Notes: generated by a model not told the origin, from the sequence alone. Shown: positions 19,031 through 28,445, counted from the stretch's first letter. The stretch: DNA of 64,000 nt from Acinetobacter pittii ANC 4050 (GCF_000399685.1 NZ_KB976987.1:687196-751195); one strand, 5' to 3'. Numbers and translations are program-made.

Positions 19031-20101
19031 ATGAAAGTGCAACATTATCGTTTAGATGAACTAGCTCACCTAGTTAATGGTGAGTTAGTTGGTGCGGGTA
19101 GTCTTCAATTTATAAACTTAGCAAGTTTAGAGAATGCTGAACCTTCTCATATTACTTTCGTGAATGGCGAAAAGTATATCGATCAAGCAAAAGCTAGCCG
19201 TGCGGGTGCGTACATTGTTACAAACTCAATTAAAGAACAGCTTACTGATAAACAAAATTTTATTATTGTTGATAATCCTTATTTAGCTTTTGCCATCCTT
19301 ACCCATGCTTTTGATAAAAAGATCACATCAGTAGGTATTGAAAGTACTGCTCAAATTCATCCTTCTGCAATTATTTCTGAAAATGCATATATTGGCCATT
19401 ACGTTGTAATTGGTGAAAATTGTGTAGTAGGAGATAACACGATTATTCAGTCTCATACTCGTCTGGATGATAATGTTGAAATTGGAAAGGATTGTTTTAT
19501 TGATTCTCATGTCACTATTACCGGTGGGGCTAAATTACTTGATCGTGTTCGAGTCCATGCAAGTACCGTAATTGGTAGTGAAGGATTTGGCTTTGCGCCA
19601 TATCAAGGTAAATGGCATCGTATTGCACAATTAGGTTCAGTTATCATTGGTAATGATGTCCGCATTGGTTCAAATTGTAGTATTGATCGGGGTGCTTTAG
19701 ATAATACAATTTTGGAAGATGGGGTAATTATTGATAACCTTGTGCAAATTGCACATAACGTTCATATTGGCTCAAATACTGCTATTGCTGCTAAATGCGG
19801 AATTGCAGGAAGTACTAAAATTGGCAAAAACTGTATTCTCGCAGGCGCCTGTGGTGTGTCTGGTCACCTTTCAATCACTGATAATGTGACTTTAACAGGA
19901 ATGTCAATGGTCACAAAAAATATTTCTGAAGCTGGTACCTATTCTTCAGGAATTGGATTATTTGAAAATAGTCATTGGAAAAAGACGATTGTACGCTTGC
20001 GACAATTAGCAGATGTGCCATTGACCCAAATCACTAAACGACTTGATCATATACAAGCTCAAATAGAGTCTCTTGAATCAACTTTTAATTTGCGTAAATA
20101 G
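19031..20101 (+). CDS. lpxD: UDP-3-O-(3-hydroxyacyl)glucosamine N-acyltransferase LpxD
   Basis: Adds the second acyl chain in lipid A synthesis. The 356 residues have an N-terminal uridine-binding domain (about 1-105, with [18 protein letters not shown]), then a left-handed beta-helix of imperfect hexapeptide repeats, with the catalytic histidine in the [14 protein letters not shown] region, and a C-terminal helix. The reading frame is intact. Loss of LpxA, LpxC or LpxD is a known route to LOS deficiency and polymyxin resistance in A. baumannii; there is no sign of this here. Five bases separate it from skp. Confidence 0.96.
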   Translation: MKVQHYRLDELAHLVNGELVGAGSLQFINLASLENAEPSHITFVNGEKYIDQAKASRAGAYIVTNSIKEQLTDKQNFIIVDNPYLAFAILTHAFDKKITSVGIESTAQIHPSAIISENAYIGHYVVIGENCVVGDNTIIQSHTRLDDNVEIGKDCFIDSHVTITGGAKLLDRVRVHASTVIGSEGFGFAPYQGKWHRIAQLGSVIIGNDVRIGSNCSIDRGALDNTILEDGVIIDNLVQIAHNVHIGSNTAIAAKCGIAGSTKIGKNCILAGACGVSGHLSITDNVTLTGMSMVTKNISEAGTYSSGIGLFENSHWKKTIVRLRQLADVPLTQITKRLDHIQAQIESLESTFNLRK

Positions 20102-20107
20102 AATATT

Positions 20108-20593
20108 ATGACCGAGTCAACTACACCTAAATTTGCCATCCCTGAATTACCAATGCAGATTCAAACGATTCGTCAATATTTGCCGCATCGTTACCCATTC
20201 TTATTGGTTGATCGTGTGACTGAAGTAACTGACAACAGTATTGTTGGTTATAAAAATGTTTCTATCAATGAAGAGTTCTTACAAGGACATTTCCCTGAAT
20301 ATCCAATTATGCCGGGTGTATTAATTGTAGAAGCATTAGCTCAAGTTTCAGGCGTTCTAGGTTTCATTATGAACAATGAGACGCCAAAACCAGGTTCTTT
20401 ATTCCTCTTTGCTGGTGCAGAAAAGGTTAGATTTAAAAAACAAGTAGTTGCGGGCGACCAACTTGTATTAAAATCTGAATTAGTAATGCAAAAACGCGGT
20501 ATCTACAAATATAACTGTACGGCTACCGTTGACGGTATTGTAGCAACAACCGCTGAAATTATGATTTCACACCAAAAAACAGAGCAGGCATGA
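20108..20593 (+). CDS. fabZ: 3-hydroxyacyl-[acyl-carrier-protein] dehydratase FabZ
   Basis: Dehydrates 3-hydroxyacyl-ACP during fatty acid elongation and competes with LpxA/LpxD for the same substrates, which explains the linkage. The 161 residues form a hot-dog fold with LPHRYPFLLVDRV, the catalytic histidine in GHFPEYPIMPG and the catalytic glutamate in LIVEALAQVSG. The TGA stop overlaps the ATG of lpxA by four bases (ATGA). Confidence 0.97.
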   Translation: MTESTTPKFAIPELPMQIQTIRQYLPHRYPFLLVDRVTEVTDNSIVGYKNVSINEEFLQGHFPEYPIMPGVLIVEALAQVSGVLGFIMNNETPKPGSLFLFAGAEKVRFKKQVVAGDQLVLKSELVMQKRGIYKYNCTATVDGIVATTAEIMISHQKTEQA

Positions 20594-21378
20594 GCAATCA
20601 CGATTTAATTCATTCTACGGCCATTATTGATCCATCTGCAGTGATTGCCCCAGATGTCCAAATAGGACCTTATTGTATTATTGGTCCAAATGTGACAATT
20701 GGTGCTGGCACTAAATTACATTCACATGTTGTAGTGGGTGGTTTTACCAAAATTGGTCAAAATAATGAGATTTTTCAATTCGCAAGTGTTGGTGAAGTTT
20801 GCCAAGACTTGAAATACCAAGGGGAAGAAACTTGGTTGGAGATTGGAGATCATAATTTAATTCGTGAGCATTGCAGTTTACATAGAGGAACTGTACAAGA
20901 TAATGCTTTAACTAAAATAGGTAGTCATAACTTATTGATGGTTAATACGCATATTGCACATGATTGTGTTGTTGGTGATCATAATATTTTCGCAAATAAT
21001 GTCGGTGTTGCTGGACACGTACATATCGGTGATCATGTCATTATTGGTGGTAATTCTGGGATTCATCAATTCTGTAAAATTGATTCTTACAGTATGGTTG
21101 GTGGAGCATCTTTAATCTTAAAAGATGTGCCGGCTTATGTTATGGCGTCTGGTAATCCAGCACATGCATTTGGTATCAATATTGAGGGTATGCGCCGAAA
21201 GGGTTGGTCTAAAAATACAATTCAAGGTCTTAGAGAGGCTTATAAATTGATTTTTAAATCTGGCCTGACATCTGTTCAAGCGGTTGAGCAGATTAAAAAT
21301 GATATCCTTCCGAATGTTCCAGAAGCTCAATTGTTAATTGACTCTGTTGAACAGTCAGAACGTGGTATTGTGCGTTAA
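20590..21378 (+). CDS. lpxA: Acyl-ACP--UDP-N-acetylglucosamine O-acyltransferase LpxA
   Basis: First step of lipid A synthesis. The 262 residues are a left-handed parallel beta-helix of hexapeptide repeats (IDPSAVIAPDVQIGPYCIIG) with the catalytic histidine in LMVNTHIAHDC and a helical C-terminus (GMRRKGWSKNTIQGLREAYKLIF). It is intact. It is the last gene of the block: a strong terminator follows, so lpxB is not in this operon, unlike E. coli. Confidence 0.97.
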   Translation: MSNHDLIHSTAIIDPSAVIAPDVQIGPYCIIGPNVTIGAGTKLHSHVVVGGFTKIGQNNEIFQFASVGEVCQDLKYQGEETWLEIGDHNLIREHCSLHRGTVQDNALTKIGSHNLLMVNTHIAHDCVVGDHNIFANNVGVAGHVHIGDHVIIGGNSGIHQFCKIDSYSMVGGASLILKDVPAYVMASGNPAHAFGINIEGMRRKGWSKNTIQGLREAYKLIFKSGLTSVQAVEQIKNDILPNVPEAQLLIDSVEQSERGIVR

Positions 21379-21391
21379 GCAAAGATATTAT

Positions 21392-21425
21392 AAAAAAGAC
21401 ACCGCAATAAGCGGTGTCTTTTTTT
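21392..21425. terminator. Terminator after lpxA, also facing cpoB
   Basis: Stem AAAGACACCGC paired with GCGGTGTCTTT with A and T runs on either side, between two convergent genes. Confidence 0.9.
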
Positions 21426-21436
21426 CTTAAAAACTT

Positions 21437-22306
21437 TTATTTATTAAAAAATTTGGCTTCTTCAGATTTTGGATACTGGCTTAAGATTTTAGCTTTATAT
21501 TGATTTGCTGAAGCAGTGTTTTTATCGACATCTTTGGCAATACTGTAGAGTTGGTAAAGGGCACGAGGAGCTTTACTAGAATTTGGGTATTGCGTAGCGA
21601 CTACATTATAGTTCTTTTTAGCTTCATTATAATTTACAGGATCAGTAGCTAAATTAAACTCGGCTAACCAAAAGTAGGCATTCCCTGTATAGACGCTATT
21701 AGGATGATTTTTGATAAAGTTTTGCATTGGAGCAATTGCTTTTTTTGCTCCACCTTGTTTATAGGCATCTAAAGCGACTGTATAAGCTGCTTTTTCAAGT
21801 TCTACAGGGTTTGATTGATTTTGTACAGGCGATGGAGCAGGTTGCGTTACTTGAGTTGGTGAGGAAGGGGTAACTTGATTTGTAGAAGCTGTACTATTTA
21901 CTGCTTTATTGTCAGTAGGTGGGGTTTCTGTGTTTCCCGCAGTTGTAGCATCACTATTTGCGGTATTGTCTGGCGTTGCACTTTCCGGATCTACTTTTTG
22001 ATTAAGTAACTCTAGACGTTGATCTAAATCAGTGTAGCGATTAGCTAAATCTTTTTTCAATTGTTCAATATCGTTGGATTGTTCTTCTAATTGTCCACGT
22101 AGAGTGCGTATATCACTTTCTAATTGTTGATTTTTTTGCATCAATTCCCAATTTAAATTACTAGGAGCTGAAGAATTACTAGATGCAGTAGTGGTTGAGC
22201 TGCCGCCACTTTGGCTTAAACCGCGCGATTCAATTGGAATATTGGCATAGAGAGAAGTAGTGCTCATTAAGGCAATAAATAATAAAGAATGCTTCATCAA
22301 TCGCAT
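21437..22306 (-). CDS. cpoB: Tol-Pal system / cell division coordinator CpoB-like protein
   Basis: Periplasmic protein (YbgF) that links the Tol-Pal system with peptidoglycan synthesis at division. The 289 residues consist of a signal peptide (ending SLYA), an N-terminal coiled coil (about 55-105, ELMQKNQQLESDIRTLRGQLEEQ), a low-complexity Thr/Pro/Asn/Ser linker (about 110-170), and TPR repeats (AAYTVALDAYKQG; SVYTGNAYFWLAEFNLA; NSSKAPRALYQLYSIA). The domain order and length fit the family. tol and pal are not next to it here. ATG 22306 and ATG 22297 are both plausible starts. Confidence 0.88.
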   Translation of the reverse strand: MRLMKHSLLFIALMSTTSLYANIPIESRGLSQSGGSSTTTASSNSSAPSNLNWELMQKNQQLESDIRTLRGQLEEQSNDIEQLKKDLANRYTDLDQRLELLNQKVDPESATPDNTANSDATTAGNTETPPTDNKAVNSTASTNQVTPSSPTQVTQPAPSPVQNQSNPVELEKAAYTVALDAYKQGGAKKAIAPMQNFIKNHPNSVYTGNAYFWLAEFNLATDPVNYNEAKKNYNVVATQYPNSSKAPRALYQLYSIAKDVDKNTASANQYKAKILSQYPKSEEAKFFNK

Positions 22307-22572
22307 GAGTATAGGTCCATAATTTTATGTAAAAGCCAACTTGAGAAGGGAATATATAAACTATTCACGCTAGCTATCTAAGGTTTTAATTGATCATTGC
22401 AATTAAAACAGCTAACGGTATAAATGCAAGAATAGTTTACAATCTTCAAGCATATTTTATTAAAAATAAGTATCAAGAAAGAATATAAGATTAGAAATTC
22501 TAGAAATTTATGTATTTTTGCTGATGAATTAATCAATTGAAACATAAACTTGCTTAAAAATGAGAAGAAGGC

Positions 22573-22600
22573 TTGCAACTCTTTTAAAAATCTCTATACT
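22573..22600 (+). promoter_or_regulatory. Sigma70 promoter of ffs
   Basis: TTGCAA, a 16-base spacer and TATACT, ending 10 bases before the 5' end of the 4.5S RNA stem. Confidence 0.75.
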
Positions 22601-22610
22601 CTGTTTTGCA

Positions 22611-22726
<116 letters not shown>

Positions 22727-22730
22727 TTTC

Positions 22731-23213
22731 CTAATCCACTTTCCGTTGGATTGCTTTAATAATTACATCTAAATCAAATCCTCTATATTGTAAAAATCTC
22801 ATTTGTTTTGCTTTAAGTTTAGGATCTTTTTCTACTTCTACACCAAACTTCTTTACTTTAAGCTGATAAGCCTGTTCTACCCAATCAATGTTATGAATTT
22901 CATCTGCAATTAAATCATTTTCGATTTGTTTTGTTTTTAACGCTTGTTTAATACGTTTTGGGCCTTTACCTTTTCGAATTTGGCTAGCCAATGTCAGTTC
23001 TGCAACGCGTTGGTCACTTTGATAGTTTTGTTCAGATAACTCTTCAACAAGTTGCTTAACCTCTTCTGGGTTTTGTGCATAACGATTTAATTTTTCGGTA
23101 AGTTCTGCTTTTGAATAATCTCGACGAGTCAATAGCGCGAAAGCATAGGAGCGCAAACGCTGACCTGTAAGCAAAGCACGTTGTTGAGACTGTTCTTCTG
23201 ATCTTTTGAACAT
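22731..23213 (-). CDS. recX: Regulatory protein RecX
   Basis: Modulator that binds and limits RecA filaments. The 160 residues are basic and helical, arranged as three-helix repeats: LRSYAFALLTRRDYSKAELTEKL, VKQLVEELSEQNYQSDQRVAELT, and GPKRIKQALKTKQI, with the C-terminal LKAKQMRFLQYRGFDLDVI. It is directly downstream of recA on the same strand (62 bases), with a hairpin terminator between them, which should keep recX expression low relative to recA. Confidence 0.92.
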   Translation of the reverse strand: MFKRSEEQSQQRALLTGQRLRSYAFALLTRRDYSKAELTEKLNRYAQNPEEVKQLVEELSEQNYQSDQRVAELTLASQIRKGKGPKRIKQALKTKQIENDLIADEIHNIDWVEQAYQLKVKKFGVEVEKDPKLKAKQMRFLQYRGFDLDVIIKAIQRKVD

Positions 23214-23229
23214 ATTAAGGTTTCCTTAT

Positions 23230-23254
23230 AAAAAACGCCCCGAAGGGCGTTTTT
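23230..23254 (-). terminator. Terminator/attenuator between recA and recX
   Basis: AAAACGCCC pairs with GGGCGTTTT around a TTCG-type loop with a T run on the minus strand; it would stop most recA transcripts before recX, with read-through supplying RecX. Confidence 0.85.
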
Positions 23255-23275
23255 AAGACTAATGAGCGATAATGA

Positions 23276-24322
23276 TTAAGACTCTAATAGAAGATCTTCT
23301 TCTTCCTCTTCGACCTGTACAGCGCCATTAGTACCCGTAGTTAATAGTTGTTCACGGATAACTTTTTCAATCTCTCCGGCCATTTGAGGGTTTTCTTCAA
23401 AGTGGCGGATAACGTTGTTTTTACCTTGACCAATTTTGTTGCCTTGATACGAATACCAAGCACCTGCTTTTTGCACGATATCTTGTTGTACAGCTAAATC
23501 TACAAGTTCGCCAAGCTGGTTTGTACCTTTACCGTATAAGATTTGGAAAATAGCTTCTTTGAAAGGAGGAGCCATTTTGTTTTTAACAACTTTAACTCGA
23601 GTTTCAGAGCCGATGATTTCATCACCCTCTTTAACTTGACCAATACGGCGGATATCTAAACGTACAGAAGCATAGAACTTCAATGCGTTACCACCAGTCG
23701 TAGTCTCAGGGCTACCAAACATTACACCAATTTTCATACGGATCTGGTTAATGAAAATAACCATACAGTTTGAGCGTTTAGCATTACCCGTAATTTTACG
23801 TAGTGCCTGACTCATTAAACGAGCTTGTAAACCCATGTGAGAGTCACCCATTTCGCCTTCAATTTCTGCTTTAGGAGTAAGTGCAGCAACTGAGTCGACA
23901 ACAATTAAATCAATTGCACCAGAGCGAACTAGCATATCTGCAATTTCAAGAGCTTGTTCACCGTTGTCAGGCTGTGATACAAGTAGATTATCAATGTCCA
24001 CACCGAGTTTACGTGCATATTGTGGATCTAATGCGTGCTCTGCATCAATAAATGCACAAGTACCACCAGCTTTTTGACATTGCGCAATCGCTTGTAGAGT
24101 CATTGTGGTTTTACCAGAAGATTCTGGACCATAAATCTCAACGATACGACCTTTTGGTAAACCGCCAATCCCCAATGCAATATCTAAAGTCAAAGAACCT
24201 GTAGATACAGCTTCAACAGCTTGAACAGTGTTGTCACCGAGACGCATCACCGTATTTTTGCCAAATTGTTTTTCAATTTGACTTAGCGCGGCTTGTAATG
24301 CTTTGCTTTTATTCTCATCCAT
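23276..24322 (-). CDS. recA: Recombinase RecA
   Basis: Catalyses homologous strand exchange and stimulates self-cleavage of SOS repressors. The 348 residues have Walker [10 protein letters not shown] at 65-73, the Walker [13 protein letters not shown], loop L1 around [16 protein letters not shown] and L2 with [21 protein letters not shown], and a strongly acidic tail [13 protein letters not shown] see no LexA box upstream; Acinetobacter is known to lack LexA and to use UmuDAb and DdrR for part of its damage response. Confidence 0.98.
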   Translation of the reverse strand: MDENKSKALQAALSQIEKQFGKNTVMRLGDNTVQAVEAVSTGSLTLDIALGIGGLPKGRIVEIYGPESSGKTTMTLQAIAQCQKAGGTCAFIDAEHALDPQYARKLGVDIDNLLVSQPDNGEQALEIADMLVRSGAIDLIVVDSVAALTPKAEIEGEMGDSHMGLQARLMSQALRKITGNAKRSNCMVIFINQIRMKIGVMFGSPETTTGGNALKFYASVRLDIRRIGQVKEGDEIIGSETRVKVVKNKMAPPFKEAIFQILYGKGTNQLGELVDLAVQQDIVQKAGAWYSYQGNKIGQGKNNVIRHFEENPQMAGEIEKVIREQLLTTGTNGAVQVEEEEEDLLLES

Positions 24323-24467
24323 CTCAAAAACCTCAATACTCTAAGTTCATCACGTTTAACCCAAGTGGATGCATTGAATCTCAACTTGTTTCACAGGGCT
24401 AATAGTGACAGATTTTTTCTATAGCTTCTATGTGTTGTCTGTGTGTGTGCGACACAACTCGACGTTT

Positions 24468-24896
24468 TTATTCATCACTATATGACCAGTGTTGATCATT
24501 CTCCTGTTTAAAGCGATTAATCTGACGACGATCCTTTTTACTCGGTCTATTTTCAGGTCGAGCAAGATTATGCAATTTTCGTTGGGATGCAATCAACTCC
24601 CGTCTAGCAATACTTACTTCTGTTTCTTCATAAAGTTGCTGGGCAACTGGCGCTGGACCACGTGTATTCGAAAGCGCTTTTACGACAACGGTTTTTTTAT
24701 CAAAACCTTGTTGAATAATAAGTTCCATTCCGACACGAATTTCTTTTGAAACTTTTACACGCTCATTATTGTGATGTACTTTACCTCCTTCGATCGCTGC
24801 TTTAGCAATTGAACGAGTTTTAAAAAAACGAGCAGCCCATAACCATTTGTCGACACGCATGGTCTCTACAGCATCGTTTTCAAGCAATTTTGACAT
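24468..24896 (-). CDS. hslR: RNA-binding S4 domain heat-shock protein Hsp15
   Basis: Hsp15 binds 50S subunits carrying nascent chains after premature dissociation. The protein has an S4 domain (about 12-75: VDKWLWAARFFKTRSIAKAAIEGGKVHHNNERVK) and a basic C-terminal tail (RPSKKDRRQINRFKQ). I start it at ATG 24896, five bases after an AGGA site, giving 142 residues; ATGs at 24899 and 24914 are too close to or before that site. It overlaps the end of the upstream HAD gene by 17 bases; yrfG-hslR is also the E. coli order. Confidence 0.9.
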   Translation of the reverse strand: MSKLLENDAVETMRVDKWLWAARFFKTRSIAKAAIEGGKVHHNNERVKVSKEIRVGMELIIQQGFDKKTVVVKALSNTRGPAPVAQQLYEETEVSIARRELIASQRKLHNLARPENRPSKKDRRQINRFKQENDQHWSYSDE

Positions 24897-25566
24897 CATT
24901 ATCCTTTCTATCAATTTGATTCAATATAGACAGCAATTCTGTAAGTCGATCTAGCGCTTTATACTCTAAATCCTCATGCTTTCTTACATCCTTTAGACTT
25001 GAGGGCTGTAAGATAGTAAACAAGTGCTTGATACCAAATTTTTCAGCTGTTTTTAGTACAGGAGCTGTATCATCAATAAAAATTGTTGAATCTGGATCAA
25101 AAGAGTGCAATTTTTGGAGCTCTTGCCAAAAATAAATGTCTTCTTTTGCATAACCAATTTGTTCACTCGATACGATTACGTCAAAGAAGTGTTCAATTGC
25201 AATATTATCGAGCTTTAACCGTAAGCTTGCACGGTCAGCATTTGTAACTAACCAACAACTATATCCTTGAGCTTTCAGTTGCTGTAGAAGCTCCATACAA
25301 CCAGAACGAGTTTGAATTTTGCTCTGAAACTCTTGCTGTAATTTGAGTACATCAACGCCTACGGTTTTAGTCCAATAAGCTGATGAATACCAAACAAGGG
25401 TATGTTTATGTGATTGATAGAACTGATAGAGTGTTTTTTGGCTCTCACCAAGTGAAAGTTGATGTATCTCTGCATGTCGCTTAGGAAGACATTCATTCCA
25501 AATGAAATCATCAAAAGCGAGATCTAATAAAGTTCCATCCATGTCAAACATTACGATTTTAGACAT
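24880..25566 (-). CDS. yrfG: GMP/IMP nucleotidase, HAD family (YrfG)
   Basis: Haloacid dehalogenase-type phosphatase. Motif I is DMDGTLLDLAFDD, motif II LVTNA, and motif IV IFIDDTAPVL. The segments HTLVWYSSAYWTKTVGVD and GYAKEDIYFW closely follow E. coli YrfG, a purine nucleotidase, and the gene is next to hslR as in E. coli, so orthology is likely. The E. coli activity (GMP and IMP dephosphorylation) is carried over by inference. It has 228 residues and overlaps hslR by 17 bases. Confidence 0.87.
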   Translation of the reverse strand: MSKIVMFDMDGTLLDLAFDDFIWNECLPKRHAEIHQLSLGESQKTLYQFYQSHKHTLVWYSSAYWTKTVGVDVLKLQQEFQSKIQTRSGCMELLQQLKAQGYSCWLVTNADRASLRLKLDNIAIEHFFDVIVSSEQIGYAKEDIYFWQELQKLHSFDPDSTIFIDDTAPVLKTAEKFGIKHLFTILQPSSLKDVRKHEDLEYKALDRLTELLSILNQIDRKDNDVKIA

Positions 25567-25991
25567 ATTTTAAATATCTCCAAAACCATTCAAAGCAAAA
25601 TTTTTAAGACACATCTACCATATATCCTTTTTAAAATCATAAATTAAAGAAGCTTGGGATATAAAAAATTAATTTAAAACTCCACTCATTAATTTTTTCA
25701 AAAGTTGTTTAGATTAAATTAATGTGATGGGTAGGGAGGATAAATGATTTGAAAATTATAGCCTGTAATTTTGCAAAACAAAAAAATAATAAATACTTTT
25801 AGTAGAAAATTTTCGTGTGTGGAATAAAACTAATTGTACAAAGTTTCAGAATTTAGAAGTTTTATGTGTCATTTATATTTATGGTTAATTTTACTTACAT
25901 AGGATACGTATTGACATACATTTTATAAATTGAAGCATACTTGTTTAAAGTTATATTTAAAATTACCCCTAATAAGAATTTAGAGAAAGCA
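25567..25991. other. AT-rich intergenic region
   Basis: No gene is recognised. It contains a good ribosome site GGGAGGA at 25734-25740 followed by ATG-ATT-TGA (25744-25752), a two-codon frame that may be a gene relic, and a possible TTG start at 25941 for the next gene. No hairpin terminator was seen. Confidence 0.4.
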
Positions 25992-26285
25992 ATGAAAATT
26001 GGATTTATTGGCGGAGCCAATGACGGTATTGTAATTAATGCCGCTGATGGCCTTGATACTTATAAGCTTGAATGGCACTACAAAGCAGAGAGACACTGTG
26101 AATCACAGCCAACATTAGGACTTAATGGTCCTGAGTATGATTATTACAACTTATTAATATTAAGAAAAAATAAAGAGGCTAAACTCTTTTATGTACTCAC
26201 AACAATGGAGAAAGAAGATATCGCGACTAAAATCCATGAATATTGGGAATGCTCTACCTGTGTTGGCTATGATTTTGATGAGTAA
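25992..26285 (+). CDS. Hypothetical protein
   Basis: I do not recognise this protein. With ATG 25992 (weak GAGAAAG upstream) it has 97 residues, starting MKIGFIGGANDGIVINAADG; the frame can be extended to a TTG at 25941 (114 residues) but this has no ribosome site. It is soluble and acidic at the end (CSTCVGYDFDE) with a CxxC near the C-terminus and no signal peptide. It stands alone between an AT-rich gap and a structured gap, far from its neighbours, which suggests accessory DNA. Confidence 0.55.
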   Translation: MKIGFIGGANDGIVINAADGLDTYKLEWHYKAERHCESQPTLGLNGPEYDYYNLLILRKNKEAKLFYVLTTMEKEDIATKIHEYWECSTCVGYDFDE

Positions 26286-26597
26286 GAAATATTTCTTAAT
26301 AACTTAAAATTTTGAATTTAAAAATCAAAAATTAAATGAAGAGCTCGTAATTTCACATAAGACTTATACTTTTAATTAGTGATGGAGAGGAGCCTTGGAA
26401 TGAGCAAAGTTTTTAATATTTGCCTTCCTCTCCGCTCCATTACAGCTTGAGAAGGGGCATTAAAAGATTGGGGAAAATTGCATAACAACTTTATCTAAGC
26501 CCATTTTATAAAAGGTTCAGAATCTCCTTTCACTATCTTAGAATTAAACGCTGATTTTCGATCATGAGAGGGTTTTTTAATAAAAAAATCAGGAAAA
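26286..26597. other. Intergenic region with an extended inverted repeat
   Basis: No gene seen. The arms GTGATGGAG (26379-26387) and CTCCATTAC (26435-26443) pair fully with one G-T pair, and inside them GCAAA (26404-26408) pairs with TTTGC (26419-26423); purine-rich GAGAGG/CCTCTC segments can pair between. TATACT at 26365-26370 could be a -10 element. It could be a small RNA or a degenerate repeat element. Confidence 0.35.
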
Positions 26598-27047
26598 TCA
26601 AAGTGGTTTTTGCACAATCTTCTGTAAAATTATCTTAGAATTGATACTGACTACACCTTTAATTTTATTTAAGGTGTTAATAACAAAATGAGAAAAAGAA
26701 CTTAAATCTTTGGTCGCAACGTGTAAAACATAATTAGACTCACCCGTAATAATATATGCATTAATGACTTCATCAAAATTTTTGATCTGACTTAAAAAGA
26801 AGTTGTGATCATTTTCAGTTAGCTGTGCAAGTTTTATTTCGACAATTGCCTCAATTTTTATTCCTAATTTTTCATAGTTAACTTTGGCTTGATATTTTTC
26901 AATTACACCATTGCTTTCTAAAATTTTAACTCGTCGATGACATGCCGAAGCCGAAAGGTTAACCAGATCGGCCAGTTCTTGGTTACTTAACCGAGCGTTA
27001 TCTTGCAAATATTTTAAAATTTTAAGATCAATCGCATCTACATTCAT
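26598..27047 (-). CDS. kynR: Lrp/AsnC family regulator, probable KynR
   Basis: A 149-residue regulator with an N-terminal winged helix-turn-helix (LKILKYLQDNARLSNQELADLVNLSASACHRRVKILESNGVIEKY condensed as the Lrp pattern, residues 8-55) and a C-terminal RAM ligand domain (IEAIVEIKLAQL; EVINAYIITGESNYVLHVAT). It is divergent from kynureninase with a 147-base gap rich in TTCG/CGAA repeats. In Pseudomonas an Lrp-type KynR senses kynurenine and activates kyn genes, so the same role is inferred here from position. Confidence 0.82.
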   Translation of the reverse strand: MNVDAIDLKILKYLQDNARLSNQELADLVNLSASACHRRVKILESNGVIEKYQAKVNYEKLGIKIEAIVEIKLAQLTENDHNFFLSQIKNFDEVINAYIITGESNYVLHVATKDLSSFSHFVINTLNKIKGVVSINSKIILQKIVQKPL

Positions 27048-27140
27048 TTTCGAATTTCATCCATCATTTTTAATTTTAATTCGAATTTTATACGAAAATA
27101 GCAAATTTTAATCAAATATTATCGAATAAATCGTAAAAAT
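27047..27140. promoter_or_regulatory. Candidate KynR operator region
   Basis: Between the divergent kynR and kynU genes lie repeated TCGAA elements: TTTTCGAATTT near 27047, the perfect palindrome AATTCGAATT near 27079-27088, TACGAAAATA at 27091, and ATCGAATAAATCG at 27121. Repeated phased palindromes are typical of Lrp-family binding. The assignment is inference. Confidence 0.45.
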
Positions 27141-27194
27141 TGGCGTGATAAAATTCAAAAACAAAGGAAATGTTGAAAATAGGTGAAATAACAA

Positions 27195-28445
27195 ATGATT
27201 ACTCACGAGCAATGCCTCTATTGGGATCAGGAAGATGAACTTAAAAAGTTTAAAGATGAATTTGCACTGCCAAAAAACGTCATTTATTTAGATGGGAATT
27301 CTTTGGGAGCAAGACCAAAGAAATCATTAGAGGTTGCTCAGCATATTATTGCCAAAGAGTGGGGCGAAGACCTCATTAATAGTTGGAATAAAGCAGATTG
27401 GTGGGGACTACCGACTAGACTCGGAGATAAAGTCGCGCAGCTTATCGGTGCCGAAAAAGGGGAAGTGGTTATTTCAGATTCAACGACCTTAAATTTATTT
27501 AAAGTTTTATCGGCAGCGGTAAAAATTCAAGCCGAAAAATTTCCAGAGCGTAAAATTATTGTTGCAGAAAAAGATGCCTTCCCAACCGATATTTATATTA
27601 TTGAAGGCTTTATAGACTTGATTAATCAAGGTTATCAAGTTGAGTTGATTGATGGCGCAGATGATCTATCTCGTGTTTTGGCAAAAGATGTGGCTGTAGT
27701 TGTTCTTTCTCATGTGAATTATCGGACCGGATATTTCTATGATATGGAGTCTATTAATCAACAAATTCACGCTAAAGATGCTTTGATTATTTGGGATTTA
27801 TGTCACTCCGTTGGTGCGGTGCCTATGGATCTTAATCAAAGCAACAGTGATTTTGCGATTGGTTGTACTTACAAATACTTAAACGGTGGTCCAGGTTCAC
27901 CTGCGTTGTTATGGGTAAATCGAAAGCATCCTGATCAGTTCTGGCAACCTCTCTCAGGCTGGTGGGGGCACAAAAAACCATTTGATATGGCTCAGCACTA
28001 TGAACCAGCCAATAGCATTCGTCGATATTTGTGTGGAACTCAACCCATCATTTCGATGAGTCTAATTGAATGTGGTATCGATATTTTCTTACAAGTTGAT
28101 ATGCAACAAATACGCGAGAAATCACTCAAATTAACTGATTTGTTTATTCAACTTGTTCAACAAGAATGTGCTCAGTTTGGCTTTGAACTCATTACTCCTT
28201 TAAACCATAAATATCGCGGCAGCCATGTCAGTTATAGACATGAGTTTGGTTATGAAATTATTCAGGCACTTATTGCTCGTGGTGTGATTGGGGATTACCG
28301 AGAGCCAGAAGTATTACGTTTCGGAATTACACCTTTATATTTGGGATTTGAAGATATCTGGAATGCTGTACAACAACTTAAGCAAATTATGCTGAATAGT
28401 GAATGGAAAAATGAGCGTTATCTAGTGCGCAGCGAAGTGACCTGA
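27195..28445 (+). CDS. kynU: Kynureninase
   Basis: PLP enzyme that cleaves kynurenine to anthranilate and alanine in tryptophan catabolism. The 416 residues contain YLDGNSLGARPK near the N-terminus, ISDSTTLNLFK, the cofactor region WDLCHSVGAVPMDL and the PLP lysine in CTYKYLNGGPGSPA; the end SLKL..RFGITPLYLGFEDIW is also typical. It has a GAAATAACAA leader and lies divergent from kynR. Downstream are a permease and kynB. Tryptophan 2,3-dioxygenase (kynA) is not in the window. Confidence 0.96.
   Translation: MITHEQCLYWDQEDELKKFKDEFALPKNVIYLDGNSLGARPKKSLEVAQHIIAKEWGEDLINSWNKADWWGLPTRLGDKVAQLIGAEKGEVVISDSTTLNLFKVLSAAVKIQAEKFPERKIIVAEKDAFPTDIYIIEGFIDLINQGYQVELIDGADDLSRVLAKDVAVVVLSHVNYRTGYFYDMESINQQIHAKDALIIWDLCHSVGAVPMDLNQSNSDFAIGCTYKYLNGGPGSPALLWVNRKHPDQFWQPLSGWWGHKKPFDMAQHYEPANSIRRYLCGTQPIISMSLIECGIDIFLQVDMQQIREKSLKLTDLFIQLVQQECAQFGFELITPLNHKYRGSHVSYRHEFGYEIIQALIARGVIGDYREPEVLRFGITPLYLGFEDIWNAVQQLKQIMLNSEWKNERYLVRSEVT

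Noticed and set aside
19031..21378. Possible lipid A loss mutations in lpxD or lpxA
   Set aside because: Both frames and their catalytic histidines are intact.
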